Under the pieces are notes generated by a model. It was not told where the DNA came from. It was given only the letters and a program-made list of their open reading frames with translations, and searched no databases. Shown here piece by piece: positions 24,094 through 35,178 of a stretch of 64,000 bases of DNA. Every line of letters starts with the position of its first letter. Within the stretch, counting starts at the first letter, position 1. The DNA comes from Holotrichia oblita (lineage: Eukaryota > Arthropoda > Insecta > Coleoptera > Scarabaeidae). Position numbers and translations under genes: made by a program. Location: the NCBI GenBank assembly GCA_023690525.1, contig CM043017.1:160383518-160447517 (forward strand). The letters run 5' to 3'.

Positions 24094-25608
24094 TCAGTAA
24101 GATGAGAAGTACTGCTTGCGTAGCTGACGCGCAAACGCAGAGGGATGCAAAGAACGCAACCCAGGTGAAATTGAATTTAGCGATTTAGCCAGGTTGTATG
24201 AAAAAGATCTCTTGAAAATTTCTAGGTGGTGAACTGGAGGAGTTAGTAGGCCTTTATTTCTCACATTCACATTGTGCACGTCCGTTCTGAACAGAATCTT
24301 ACGATGCAAGTAACTGGGCTTTCTATAGAAAACCACCTTATGATAAAAAATGGTGGAATGAAATTCAGCCCTCCTTGACATATTAATCCAACACGCCCAT
24401 CCCAGTGTGTGGGATATCCTGTCGAATTTACGGATACCGTAAATGAAACGCAGGCAGGAATTTTGTAAACGCTGGATTCTGGCTCTATCAGTACTATCGA
24501 GACACGAATAGTAAACACTAACACAGAAATTAAAACGGGACAGAATCAAAAATTCACACAAGGCTCTTCTCAACCCAATATCCAAACAATCCTTGCTACC
24601 GTATAACATTTTCAAACTGGAATACCCCAACCTAATTAAATTAGATATATGATTTTTGAAACGAATGTTAGTGTCTAGAATAAGTCCCAGATCTCGTACG
24701 CTATCTGAAATAGGGACAACCTCATTGTTAATAGTAATTTTGATATCGCTTATTACTTCAGCCCTCGTCTTAGTACGGCCAAATACCAAAACTGAGGTTT
24801 TTTTAGTATTAATTTTCAGGCAATGTCTAGCGGATTCATTAATAAGAGATTCAAGATCATCATTTAAATGACTTACAGCTTCATGCACATTAGCAGTATA
24901 GAAGGTGTGATAAACTTGAGTGTCATCTGCATAAAGATAATAACGACAGTGTCGTAAACAGTTTATAAAGTTGGATGTGTAGACTATGTACAGAAGCGGG
25001 CCCAGAATGCTGCCTTGAGGGACGCCTGAGATAATTGGATGTGGATCGGACAATAAACCGTTATAAAGAACCTGTTGAGTTCTATTTAATAAGTATGAAG
25101 AGAAGAACTGGATCGACCCGTTATCAAAACCACAGTATCTCAAAATTGAAAGCAAAAGAAAATGATTAATGCTATCAAAAGCTTTAGGGTAATCCAGTAA
25201 GACTAACGCAGCTACCTGATTATTGTCGATACTTTGCAATATATTGTCAACAACATGTGCCATTGCAGTCTCACAGCTATAACCTGCTCGAAATCCTGAT
25301 TGTTCACTAGGTAGAAGATCACTAGCATCCAGAAAACTGCGGATTTGGATACCAATTGCCTTCTCAAGTAGTTTAGAAAGTACAGGAAGAATAGATATAG
25401 GTCTGAGATCATTGTAACTTGCAGGCGTTGCAATTTTTGGAAGAGGTATAACAATGCTTGTTTTCCACGAGTTTGGAAAAACATTTTCTAACAAACAGGT
25501 ATTCATAATGTGTGTGATAACAGGTAGCAAACAAGGACAACATAAAAGTAGCATCTTTACCGAAATACCGTCGATACCCACCGATTGAGACTTAATAGAG
25601 TTAAGCAA
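24094..25608 (-). CDS. Reverse transcriptase of LINE family B (504 codons)
   Basis: Uninterrupted RT-domain frame of a CR1/Jockey-type retrotransposon; it would copy element RNA into the chromosome. Motifs in order: VGIDGISVKML (about residue 10), NDLRPISILPVLSKLLEK, SEQSGFRAGYSCETAM, LVLLDYPKAFDSINH with the first catalytic Asp, SGVPQGSILGPLLYIVY, YLYADDTQVYHTF with the catalytic Asp pair, then DLGLILDTNIRFKNHI and NSCLRFIYGIRKFDRISH. The C-terminal part (FRTDVHNVNVRNKGLLTPP) is shared with the 46.1-47.2 kb copy. The Pro in 'LDYPKAF' replaces the Ser normal there (LDFSKAF) and may harm activity. The first Met is not a natural start: the true polyprotein would begin upstream with the endonuclease, which here lies in other frames. 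Confidence 0.85.
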   Translation of the reverse strand: MLNSIKSQSVGIDGISVKMLLLCCPCLLPVITHIMNTCLLENVFPNSWKTSIVIPLPKIATPASYNDLRPISILPVLSKLLEKAIGIQIRSFLDASDLLPSEQSGFRAGYSCETAMAHVVDNILQSIDNNQVAALVLLDYPKAFDSINHFLLLSILRYCGFDNGSIQFFSSYLLNRTQQVLYNGLLSDPHPIISGVPQGSILGPLLYIVYTSNFINCLRHCRYYLYADDTQVYHTFYTANVHEAVSHLNDDLESLINESARHCLKINTKKTSVLVFGRTKTRAEVISDIKITINNEVVPISDSVRDLGLILDTNIRFKNHISNLIRLGYSSLKMLYGSKDCLDIGLRRALCEFLILSRFNFCVSVYYSCLDSTDRARIQRLQNSCLRFIYGIRKFDRISHTLGWACWINMSRRAEFHSTIFYHKVVFYRKPSYLHRKILFRTDVHNVNVRNKGLLTPPVHHLEIFKRSFSYNLAKSLNSISPGLRSLHPSAFARQLRKQYFSSY

Positions 25609-26290
25609 TGATGCAATGAAAAGGACGTAGAAGTTTTTTGGTTAGTATTATAAAAATTAATTATATCTGCGTCAGCATTATCATTTGACATAAAGCTGTA
25701 AAAATGGGTATTGATTTCATTAACATCTGACAGGTGAGTAGGTAGTTTTGTGTTTTTATTTTTATTGTAAATGTTTAAAGCTCTAAAGTTATTCCATAGA
25801 AGTTTGGTATCCCGTTTTTCAAAGATGTACCTAACGCAAATAAGCTCGCTTTTCACGCCTGATGCTAGAAGTGGTCAGATTACGCGAGTTGTTTGTAATA
25901 ATTAAATGTAGCTCTACTTTTATTTTTCTTAGCTTCCTTGAAAGCCCTATCGCGGAGCCGCATCATCAACCTAATATTTTCAGTCATCCACGGTGTATGA
26001 GTACGCTTAAAAGTTATTGTTTTAATAGGTGCATATTTATTAAATAAATCTAAAATGTATTCGTTGAATAAGGCGAGTTTATCATTTATATAAATGAAAT
26101 TGTATATCTGATGCCAAGGAGTGGATGCCAAATCGTTGTCAAAACCATCAAAGTCGAATCGTGAAAAATCTCTAAGCGTACGCGTGCGACTAACACGTGG
26201 CGGAGCATTCAGTTCTAATTGAACGTAAACAAGGTAGTGATCCGACACGCTCAGATCCTGTAATACCCCACAAGACTTGAAAGGAGTTTC
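25557..26290 (-). pseudogene. LINE B endonuclease C-terminal part and linker, frameshifted
   Basis: Upstream part of the same LINE. The frame at 26290-25880 starts in PFKSCGVLQDLSVSDHYLVYV, containing the SDH motif (Asp and His near the endonuclease active-site end), then a linker with NKYAPIKTITFKRTHTPWM and RDRAFKEAKKNKS. This is the usual arrangement between endonuclease and RT in CR1/Jockey elements. A frame change leads to 25856-25557 (KLLWNNFRALNIYNK, HLSDVNEINTHFYSF), and another joins the RT frame near 25600. At least two indels are therefore needed to explain the breaks. Confidence 0.75.
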
Positions 26291-26299
26291 AACAAATTG

Positions 26300-27545
26300 A
26301 GGGTGATAAAATATAATAATTAACTATACCTTTTCAACACGTCATATACATATATACAAATATACATACATATTATATGTTACATGCATAGCTTACATAT
26401 AGTTATAGCAAACGAAGGGTTCCTACAAAGCGGACATACATACATACATAATATAAATGTCTACTTACAGCTGGGTCAAATTAGGTCTACGTCAGCAATC
26501 TATTTATAACGCAAGTTTAAATTTATAACAATACTAATTGACCGTGCAGCAATAAGTCAGCAATAACAATATGTTCCCCTTTCATTTATTAAGTCATGCT
26601 ACTGTATAGTATATTATTACGATTTTTACCACACCTACGTTAGAATGTGGTAGCAAAAAAAAACAGGAAAATGATAAGCTATGCAATGTGAACTTTGAAG
26701 GAAACGACAATATATTAAGTGCATGTTTTCAAGACGAAGAAATACTCACATCCAAAAGATTTAGTCTGACAAGCAAACTTTATATAATAGGTTTTACTGA
26801 AAACTAATGAACCCAGCTTTCCTACTAAACATATGTAGTGTAAGAAAGCGCTCATTGTTTAATATTAGATCATCTTCAAATATTTTAAATTTAATTAAAA
26901 AAAAAGGGAACAACTTTTTAAACAATAACTTCAATGATGGAATGCCGCATAAACACGTTAAAAAAGTATGACTTTAAACAAACGTTTGCTTAAAATAACA
27001 AACCCACTGGCTAATGAACCATGTCCACATTTCTTTTTTATCTTTAACTACTCTATGTTGTCGTGTTAGCAATGTAATACTTTTATAGAGCGTTTAAATT
27101 AGAGTTTTTGTCTATCTTTCACCTTGTATATATATTCGCAAAAATTCTAAAAAAAAAATAATCGATATCAATAGAAAGTTATAAGTAGGAATGCTTGGTA
27201 ATCGAATTACATTTCATACTGGTTATCAGGTTAGGCTCTTCGCGGTGAAATTAAATTTAATTACATCATTGTAAAAAATAGTAAAGAAAACTGTTTTTAC
27301 TTACACATTATACGAATTCTATGCGTTAGTCACGCTTATTGATGTAACTGTAACCTTCTTATTTTATAAAACTCAATACTTTAATTAATTAGAAACTGCT
27401 TTCAGAAAAAGTTACACATTCATATAAAGATTGACATTAAGTCAATTATAAAATATTTATTGAATCATCCTATACGCTCGTTTATACCAATAAGCGATTT
27501 CCATTCTACCCTACGTTATTTAATTTTGCGTTTTAAATTGTGTCA
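26300..27545. other. No gene recognised; ACAT-rich repeats
   Basis: AT-rich sequence with simple (ATAC)/(ACAT) runs at 26340-26450. No coding or paired-end signal. Confidence 0.5.
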
Positions 27546-27549
27546 GCCA

Positions 27550-28440
27550 ATAATTTTCTTTTTGGAGCAAGTGGCAGTTGAAGTCGTAATAAATGGAGAA
27601 AAGGGCTGCAAGAAGGCAACATCTCAATTTAACGTCCCTCAAACGACATTAGAGCGCTATGTTAAAAAGAAACGTGAAACCAAGATTCTTTTATTCGATA
27701 AGCAATTAATTGTTTTAAATATTCTTTTGCTATAAAATAGGAAGCTGAGCTTGCTTTATATTCGACTAAAATGAAAGTTCAGGTTTCTGGACAATTGATA
27801 AAAGTAGAATAGGTAAGAGAACCTCCGAAGTAGCATAAAACATTGACCGTATGGAGCTCTGAAGCTACTTCAGCAATTCGTACTATAGGTTTCAATAAAT
27901 TAGCTGGTGCCAGATTTTTGTTTCGGTACTTACAAAGTGTAGTTGATGGTAACAAGCTTCCTCGAGATAGAAATTCAAACATAATTACTCAAAATGGGCG
28001 CAAGCAAATAAGGGCTTCTACTTCGTCTGAAGGTGGTAAAACTGTCACAGCAAAGATCTGCATTTCTGCTTTCGGAATGTACGTTCCTTCAGTGGTAGTG
28101 TTTCCGATAAAATTGATGAGACAGGAATTTGAGACTGCTTTTGCAGTTGATGAGGTAATTAACGCAGCAGAAGCAAAACAAAACAAGAAAACCCAGCCAA
28201 AAGAACTTGCAAAGAAGTGCTTCGAATTTAACCAGCCTGAAGAAGGGACAAAAAATTAGTAAAGCTACAACTAGACTTACTAGAATCAAGAAGGGCAGTC
28301 CGACCTCTAAAGCTTCCTCGAAATTGAAACAACCACCTTCTTCCAGAGACAGTGATCAAAGTAAACACCTCTATTGTCATGATAAGGTGGACAAGATGCA
28401 ACGTTTGTCTCAAATCAACTCACAATACTACTATTAGCGC
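27550..28440 (+). mobile_element. pogo/Tigger-type transposase remnant, core deleted
   Basis: Plus-strand pieces of a pogo-superfamily transposase (DDE enzyme with Psq/CENP-B-like DNA-binding domains). The first piece, at about 27570-27690, has the Psq-type helix-turn-helix: GEKGCKKATSQFNVPQTTLE, then RYVKKKRE. From about 27855, SSEATSAIRTIGFNKLAG and PRDRNSN match the region before the catalytic core. The frame then jumps to IITQNGRKQIRASTSSEGGK and ISAFGMYVPSVVVFP, which in relatives follows the 'DETG' motif, so the first catalytic Asp has been deleted. The C-terminal part (KKTQPKELAKKCFEFNQPEEG) continues after a frameshift near 28250 to 28437. The second and third catalytic residues are not visible. 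No inverted ends found. Confidence 0.65.
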
Positions 28441-28932
28441 ATGAGTGAATGCGGGGAGGACATTCATATGTGTGTGATATATGCCGAGTAATGTTGTGTT
28501 ATTTGAGTAGGAGGTGAAAAACGTCTATGCCGTATACTATGTAAGTAATATCGATATATCATGACATGTGAGTACCTACCCTTTTAATACCAGATATCTT
28601 TCCACTCCAGATCAATAAAAGAAGAATGAATTAAAAATTAATTTATTCCAGAATTTCATCAGACAGGTATTGTTGCACGAGTACAAGTTTAAAGCAGGAC
28701 AAGCGCAGCGACGAGTGCAATAAGTGTCTTACGACATCAGCTCTTGGTGTTATATTTTCTATTCTCCATCTTCTGTCACCTTTTTGTAAGAATAATCGTC
28801 AAAATAATAATAATTTTGAAATCAAGGAATTTTTGTGGTGGTTGGCAATCTGTAATCAATTTGATATTTGAAATAAACTCAAAATTTAATGCCGAAAATG
28901 TCATCAATAATTTATTGAGCAGTAAATCTCTC
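28441..28932. other. No gene recognised
   Basis: AT-rich spacer between the pogo remnant and the SINE, with no supported feature. Confidence 0.5.
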
Positions 28933-29172
28933 GGGCTAGTGACCTAGTGGCTTGTACACTTGCCTCGTAGTCCGGTAATATTGGATTCGAACCCCGGTGC
29001 TTCTTTTCTGAGTTTGGTTTTCTGTAGTTTTCCAAATTCCACGGCAAATGCGGAAAGGTAACATCTTAAGTCGGTCTACAGCCGCAGGCGTAATAATAAC
29101 TCATGGCCCTCTGCAATTGGCGCAAACTGTTGGGGGATGCTAAGGCATGAATAATAATAATTATTATTATTA
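28933..29172 (+). mobile_element. tRNA-derived SINE
   Basis: A roughly 240-bp SINE. The head resembles a tRNA gene: an A-box-like tgacctagtgg at 28940-28950 and a B-box ggattcgaacc at 28983-28993, 43 bp apart start to start and within the range for internal RNA polymerase III promoters. A tRNA-unrelated body follows (ccacggcaaatgcggaaagg and on to tgttgggggatgctaaggc). The tail is AAT/ATT-rich (29150-29172), like the LINE tails here, which suggests it is mobilised by a LINE of that tail type. No acceptor-stem pairing was checked and no clear target duplication was seen. It is not a functional tRNA gene. Confidence 0.75.
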
Positions 29173-29721
29173 CATCTTGCAATAATTATGAGAAACAGTG
29201 TTCACTCAACTGTTCATTTGAATCTGCTTGGTTTCCTGATATACTTAGGCAGACCGTTGTGACTGCGGTTTATAAAAAAGGCTGCCCTAATGATATTACC
29301 AACCATAGACCCATAATCCTTTTAACCAGCTTTCCTAGACTCTTCGAAAAGGTAGTATGTATCGCCTGCATAACTTCGTTATAAAACACAACATTATCAG
29401 CCCTTTTTAAGATGGTATTTTCAAAGGCAAAAGCATTGAAGTTGCTCTGTTTGATTATCGATCACGAACGTCTGCTTCTAAAGTTGGAAAATTGCGTTAT
29501 TAGAGGCACAGCTCTATCCCGGTTTCGCTCCTATTTGTCCATCAGAAAGTAAAGAGTTGGCTTACGTGCCAACGTCACACAACTATTGCATCCGAAGACT
29601 TGTCCATCAGTACCGGTGTTCCTCAGGGAAGTATACTTGGACCTGTGCTTTTTCTATTATATTTTAACGACATATATTCTATCACTTCTCCAGAGCTTGA
29701 TTTCAACTACCTGACTATTAA

Positions 29722-31874
29722 CCCTAGAACACTAATATGTTTCTGACATACGTAAACACTAATGTGTGGTAAATTTTACGACGTTTTCAAAAAATCAACA
29801 AAATATATATCAAATATTTATTTAAACAAAATTCCAGAAAACTGAAAACACTTCGCTTATATTCTACAGGTTTAAGTAATGGTACGTCTGTATAATATGC
29901 AATTATATTGTACATACAGTGCAATAATTACCGCAGTGCTCACCGCATATTGCATGCCCGCACTTGACACAATATATCGTTGTCATACGCCTCAGACGAC
30001 TTGGGCAATAATGACAGGCTTTACGTTTCTTCTCTAGGGGAAGCACACGTTCAGGTTCAGCAGTAATTTGGAGAATAGCCCGTATATCCTGGCGAAGATC
30101 TTTCCGTAAATTTGGGATTGTAAGTCTTTCGTTCATCCATGGTCTGGCAAGTTGATGTGCTCAGTTAATCAAGTAGTTACAGGGGGAAAGTGGTTTGACA
30201 TTTGCTTTCAATTTATTATGGCAATATACAATATATGAATTAATACCAGCCATATTGAGAATGCCATAAAACATGCATAAGGGCCATCTTTGCGTTTTTC
30301 TGTTGCAACTGCTATTGCTACAGAGTTGATCAAACATATCAACGCCGGCTTTAGTTTGATTATAATTCAAAATGATAGCTGGTTTACCAGTCTGTGCACA
30401 GACTTCTGCCTCTTCATGAAGTGTTGAGAGAAGCAAAACAACTTTTCCTTTTTTTGGACAGTAGGATAATAATGTTTTCTTTTTGTCGAAACAAAACATA
30501 GAAGTAGCAGGACGTCTTTCCTTAATTTCTAACAATTCTGCAGGAATCTCTTTTTTATTTTTCCGTAAAGTTCCTAAAATGGTTAACTTATAAGGATTTT
30601 GTAATAATTCATCAGCGAGGCCAACTGAAGTCAACATGTCAAGTCATGATGTTTTACATATTTCGATGAACATATCCCATACCTCACGAATAGCTGCGAA
30701 TGCATCATCTTGTGCTTTTTCTCGTCTAGTTTGTTTATCATCGAATCGCAGGCAGTTGGTAAGAAATGCAAAGCGCTCAGAACTCATGCAAGCTCTATAA
30801 AATGTTCCGGAAATAGTAACATCAAACATTTTCTTGATATTGAGATGATTGTTTTTCTTTGCAGCAGCGAGAAGCAAAATTGCAAAAAACGCTTTCAATT
30901 CACTTTTTGTGACATTTGAAATAGTTGCTGTCGTTTCTTTATAGTTTAGGGATTGTCGAAAAATATCTTCATTTGTTCGCTGGAGTATAATATTCGTAAT
31001 ATCATCGGACAAAAAATGTAGAAAATGGTCTTCAGTTGTCAAGCACTCCTTTGCATTTCCTATGCTGCCAGGTATAAAATGAACTAAATTTCTGGCAGCT
31101 GTTTTTCTTGTTCTTGTGGGCAACTCTGCAGACCATGTGTGCCCGTTTTTTCCCTTTAGTCTGAGCTTCGTTGGAAGTAAAAGTGTTCGTGTCTTCTTCT
31201 AGATTCTCCTACAACAGTGGATACTGGAACATCATCAGGGTCCTCGTCTTCAGTTTCATTGTCAACATCATCAAATAGAGATTCAGCTGTATCAGCTACT
31301 GGATTAGAAAAATTGGATATGACTACATAATTTTCGTCAGATTCGATATCACTGTCTGAAAGCTCCTCTTCTACTTCTAAGTTATCTGCCTCCCAATCAC
31401 TGCCGCTATCTTCAAAAGGTTCAGGTTCACTATCTTCTACGTTCATAATTTTTTCAATTTCTTGTTGAATATCTTTTTCTGACAACGGACGGTTTTTATC
31501 CCCCTTAGAAGACATTTCTTCAAAACAAACATTATCGTAAGATAACATTGAAGTTAAATAACTAATAGTATGTATAATTACCTGTTATTTCCGTGAAAGA
31601 AAATGCCCCACAATGTTAGAAATATATATTCGTCGAATAATTGGAATCTCACAACAAAAATTACGGTAACACTAATATGTCGTAAAATTTACGCCGCAGC
31701 ATCCAAAATATAACCACACAACATAAATATCGGCGTGTAAATTCACCAGCCACTAGCTTGTGACTAAATTCGAAGATACTACGCAGGCGTGGCTGTTACA
31801 ATTAATGAAACTTTACGAAAATGGCCGACGTACGGCGAGCGTCGTAAAATTTACGACGTATTAGTATTCCAGGG
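29722..31874 (-). mobile_element. piggyBac-like element with TTAA target duplication
   Basis: A 2,153-bp cut-and-paste element. The ends are inverted: ccctagaacactaatatg at the left, and the reverse complement of the right end reads ccctggaatactaatacg. TTAA lies directly outside both ends (29718-29721 and 31875-31878), the piggyBac hallmark. Subterminal copies of a 'gtcgtaaaatttacgac' motif occur near both ends (about 29770, 31689 and 31838-31857). The transposase gene is on the minus strand. The element is younger than the LINE it interrupts. Confidence 0.92.
29903..31548 (-). pseudogene. piggyBac transposase, catalytic core deleted
   Basis: Four frames on the minus strand make up the remains of the gene. 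(1) 31548-31156: acidic N-terminus (SEPEPFEDSGSDWEAD and on). (2) After a frameshift, 31123-30644: NLVHFIPGSIGNAKE through LKAFFAILLLAAAKKNNHL to EVWDMFIEICKTS. (3) In the same frame after a TGA, 30637-30161: LADELLQNPYKLTILGTLRK, then NYNQTKAGVDMFDQLCS, which holds the third catalytic Asp. (4) After another stop, 30136-29903: a Cys-rich zinc-binding tail (ACHYC, YCVKCGHAICGEHC). Between (2) and (3), a stretch of roughly 120 residues normal in piggyBac, holding the first two catalytic Asps, is missing at about 30640-30657. The protein cannot transpose. Confidence 0.9.
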
Positions 31875-32244
31875 TTAACTATACTGATGGTACGACCTCC
31901 CTAGTAGACAACAGCTCCTCCTCTGTAGTGGATTCCATCTGCTTCCTGAAAAATGGAGAAAATATATAGATTTCATCTACAAGAAACTCAACATCATCTG
32001 TTAGGGCCTTCGGTATGTTTTGGTTTGGGATGGTAGCTCCGACCTATCACGCGTATTTCTAGATAAAAAGAGAATACTGCGTACCAGGTTAACTCATTTA
32101 TTTCGCATTTATCTGAGATTGATTTTTTTCTGTATGTATTTTTCAGGCTTTACTATATTGTAATTATATTTTTCTATTGTCTGTCTTCGCAATCTAGACT
32201 ATACTGTCCTGTCTTACATACAACATTTATTATTGTCATAAACT

Positions 32245-33502
32245 CTCTATTATTACGCCGTTTAGTTTGATGCCCAGAATACGGCGATTATAATTTTTAG
32301 TTATAATTTAAGTTGTTTATTGCGTAACTTGAGTTTGTTATTTCAGTGTCGATTATTTGTTTTTATAGATTTTGCGTAATTGATATCACGTGTGTCTAGT
32401 TTTGGTCATCAACTATGAAAAAGTAAAAAAAATGTATTTACTGTAGTAGGATCTCTCAAAAGTTGAGGACTGCTAAAGTATTTTAGCATGTTGCTTTTAA
32501 AGTAATGAACTCAGTAATGAAACTCATAAACTATAGCAATTAATCAACTGTGATTGTATCGATAGAAGTATCTGACTCATATCTGCATCCATAATAAACT
32601 GGTCAAACTTAAAATTTTATATCATTACACCTTAAGTATTAAAATAAAAATAATAATTACAGTAATTTGGCGCGCAACGAGATATTTCCCAAATTTAAGC
32701 GCGGAATTAAAAAAAGGTGTAATTTTAAAGTTTCTTTTTAATAAGATCTTATCGCAAAGGCGGCTGCAAAATCGATTCTCGCACGTATGACTTTATTATG
32801 AATATAATTGCTTAATATCTGTTCACACATTCAGACTATCCATCTAATGATACGTTATAAATTTTAGGCAAGGTACGTGTTAATGGTTCCTCCATGCATG
32901 TATTTATAAGGCGATTTCGTGAGTAGCAAAAATAGTAATTTACCACTTAAGGTTTGTAACATCCAAATAGCTTTTTGTAAAGCACTTTATATCACGCTCG
33001 TGATAGATGATTATCTTCATTTAAATAAATCTATTAACTGGTTAGCACATTAGCTGATAAAGCGAAGCGCTAAATCGTAGAAGTTAATTCAGCTATATTT
33101 CAGCTTTTTGTCGTGCCCAAATGAGGAGTTTAATTTAATAAACGATTTAGGAAGTGCGATCATTGGTGTCGGTTACGAAATGCTAGTTCTAGGAATTTAA
33201 TAAAAATCTGCCTTAATAAAAATATTAATGGAGCAAGAATATTTTATCTTTATGTATACCTATATATAATACCTATGACAAATCGCTTTAGTTAATATTT
33301 CTGCATAATCAAACTTAATATTGATTGATAGGAACACACTCTATAAATGCTAGAACTAGAAATACCTATTTTATTTGGACTATAGCAGCAATAGCACGTG
33401 TTGCAGCTGTAGATATTATAATAATCATGTTTATTTAAAGTCAAAGTCGTTCTTTTAAAATAGTAAATCCCGAATTTTAAAAATTTTTCATTCCTTTTCG
33501 AT
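32245..33502. other. No gene recognised
   Basis: AT-rich. No coding, RNA or repeat-end signal seen. Confidence 0.5.
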
Positions 33503-33955
33503 ATGATGAAATCTGTGTTGATGTATGTGTCAACATGGGCTTTCTGTTGTGTGTCAGATTTTAAGTTTCAGGAAGTCATACCTCCTATAGAGTCTACAAA
33601 ATGTCAATCGTTTATTTATCATATTCCGAAGATTTCCATTGCTTCTTTTGATTTGCATCTCAACTCTCGCTGGTTAGGCGAACTATCGAAACGATTGTTT
33701 TCCTCGTCTTCAAGTTGTGATATTGTTTTGTTTCATTCACTCGGATTTAATGTGAATCTCTTTTATGACTTCTGTGAACGGTTTTCTGTCTTTTATGTTA
33801 TTTCTTCTTTGTTGATCATTTATAGAAAATTCGCCACTCTAACTGCCGCTTTTGTCTCACACATTTCTTATCATTTGAAGCCCTTTAAGCATTATCTGAT
33901 TAAATTTGTAATTGGCATTCGGCATCCGTTGGGCAGAAAGATAATTTTTATTTAG
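33503..33955 (+). other. Unassigned 150-codon open frame
   Basis: Longest plus-strand open frame outside the recognised elements. It begins MMKSVLMYVSTWAFCCVS, which looks like a possible signal peptide. The rest is rich in Phe, Ser, Leu and Ile, with a hydrophobic patch (FSVFYVISSLLIIYRKF, residues about 93-109). I recognise no family and see no splice-site pattern that would make it an exon. The base composition matches the AT-rich surroundings. A chance frame is quite possible. Confidence 0.2.
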
Positions 33956-35178
33956 TTATAGTTAATTTTGAGAATTAAAATTGGTTTTGAATTGTTCTCA
34001 TGTGTAAATATTTCTGAAGTATCCCGTATATTTGAATTTTCTAAGTATAGTGTACATTTTTTAATGTTTTGTTTGTAACGTCATTTGACAAAAGGGTGGT
34101 TATCAGCAAGCCAGGAAGCCAGCAAGCCCAAAAGCATCATTTTCACTGTTAAATCAAAATCTTTTTTTTCCTCCTAATCGTTCTGCTGGGGCCGAGTAGC
34201 GCTGGTCAGTAGGAATCCTTTGTGAAGGAACCGAGAGGAAACGTTGGCCTTCACATCCGTACTACGTATGTAAAACAAATGAGCTAAGCACACTTGCTTC
34301 TGTAAATTGACATATTTGAGCATTTTAGGTACGGAGGTTAATTAAATCGTTATAACTTATTAACCTTACATTTTAGGTATAGGAACACCTAATGTGGATT
34401 CAAAGAGAATATTTTGTAGAATCATAATATCTAATAAAATATATACCTTTCCATTTAAGAAAATGTACTTTCCGCGGATTGAACTTATTTATAAGCAACT
34501 AAGTTTTTAAACACCCTGTATAATGTTACAGAAAAAAACTTCAAATGCTGTATAACTACATAATATCAGCTGCGCGTATGCAAAATTTCATTCGCCTCAT
34601 TTACTCCTACGCCTACGTGAAGTAATATCACTATAAAGTAAGATCGGTATCTGTCACTTTTTTTCTTTAATTGCGAATAACTCAGAAGGAATGGTAATTA
34701 GGTATAGGGTATGATACATGAAATATGTGTAAAATTTATCATAGAAGTTGAATTTGTAATTTATTTTATAGCATGCTATTTAAAAAATCGAAGTTGATGC
34801 CCACTTCCGGTTAACCGGAAGTGATATTTATTCAAAACTATTTTCACGTGATAGTTCATATTTAACCATATCCAACTGCAAAATTTTGTTTTCAAATTCC
34901 TATCCGTTTGTATAATACTTTTAATAGGCCATTCTCACCAATCACCCTGTATGATTGACATGTTTGAAATAAGTGCCATGACAGCACCATGCCATCAATA
35001 TGGTACGGCAGGAAGGGTGTAATTGCGAGTCCCTTATCATCGTCTAAATCTAAATTTATAAAAACCACATAATATTACATTTTTTTTATCTGCGTTTGGA
35101 TTTTTTATTACTTAAAAAAATGTGTAATTTACTTCCTTTCACCCCACTATTGAAGGTTACCTATTTCGTATATATGTA
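33956..35178. other. No gene; repeat-like sequence with CACCCTGTATA-type motifs
   Basis: Non-coding. Motifs acaccctgtataatg (34508-34522) and tcaccctgtatg (34940-34951) lie in the same orientation. They resemble mariner-type right ends (caccctg + TA) found at 10367-10375. No matching left ends were found. A perfect palindrome lies between them (listed separately). Confidence 0.4.
34802..34823. repeat. 22-bp perfect palindrome
   Basis: The sequence is cacttccggtt followed immediately by aaccggaagtg, its exact reverse complement, with no spacer. It is GC-richer than its surroundings. It could be part of a degenerate transposable element or a binding site; the sequence does not tell which. Confidence 0.85.

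Larger units (their letters stand above)
23834..26290 (-). mobile_element. LINE family B, 5'-truncated in endonuclease
   Basis: Best-preserved family B copy, minus strand. It begins (5' end at about 26290) in the last third of the endonuclease and runs through the RT. It finishes with a 3' UTR and an (ATT)n tail at about 23837-23856. The 9-base word aacaaattg lies at 23825-23833, outside the tail, and again at 26291-26299, outside the truncated 5' end. This fits a target-site duplication made by target-primed reverse transcription. The endonuclease part and linker are frameshifted relative to the long RT frame. Confidence 0.85.
29190..32240 (+). mobile_element. Decayed LINE split by the piggyBac insertion
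   Basis: Plus-strand LINE remnant in two parts. Part 1 (about 29190-29717) has TAVYKKGCPNDITNHRPIIL, FPRLFEK, IDHERLLLKLEN, SRFRSYLSIRK and GVPQGSILGPVLFLLYFNDI: the RT fingers and palm up to just before the catalytic motif. Part 2 (from 31879) resumes with NYTDGTTSLV, the decayed equivalent of 'YADDT.LV', then VLVWDGSSDLSRVFL and KKRILRT from the thumb region. It ends with a 3' UTR to about 32240 finishing in 'acatttattattgtcat'. The piggyBac lies between the two parts. There are many stops and a deletion after part 2's start. Confidence 0.7.

Noticed and set aside
24267..25484. Additional minus- and plus-strand frames overlapping the LINE B RT
   Set aside because: They are other-frame shadows of the 504-codon RT, with no motifs of their own.
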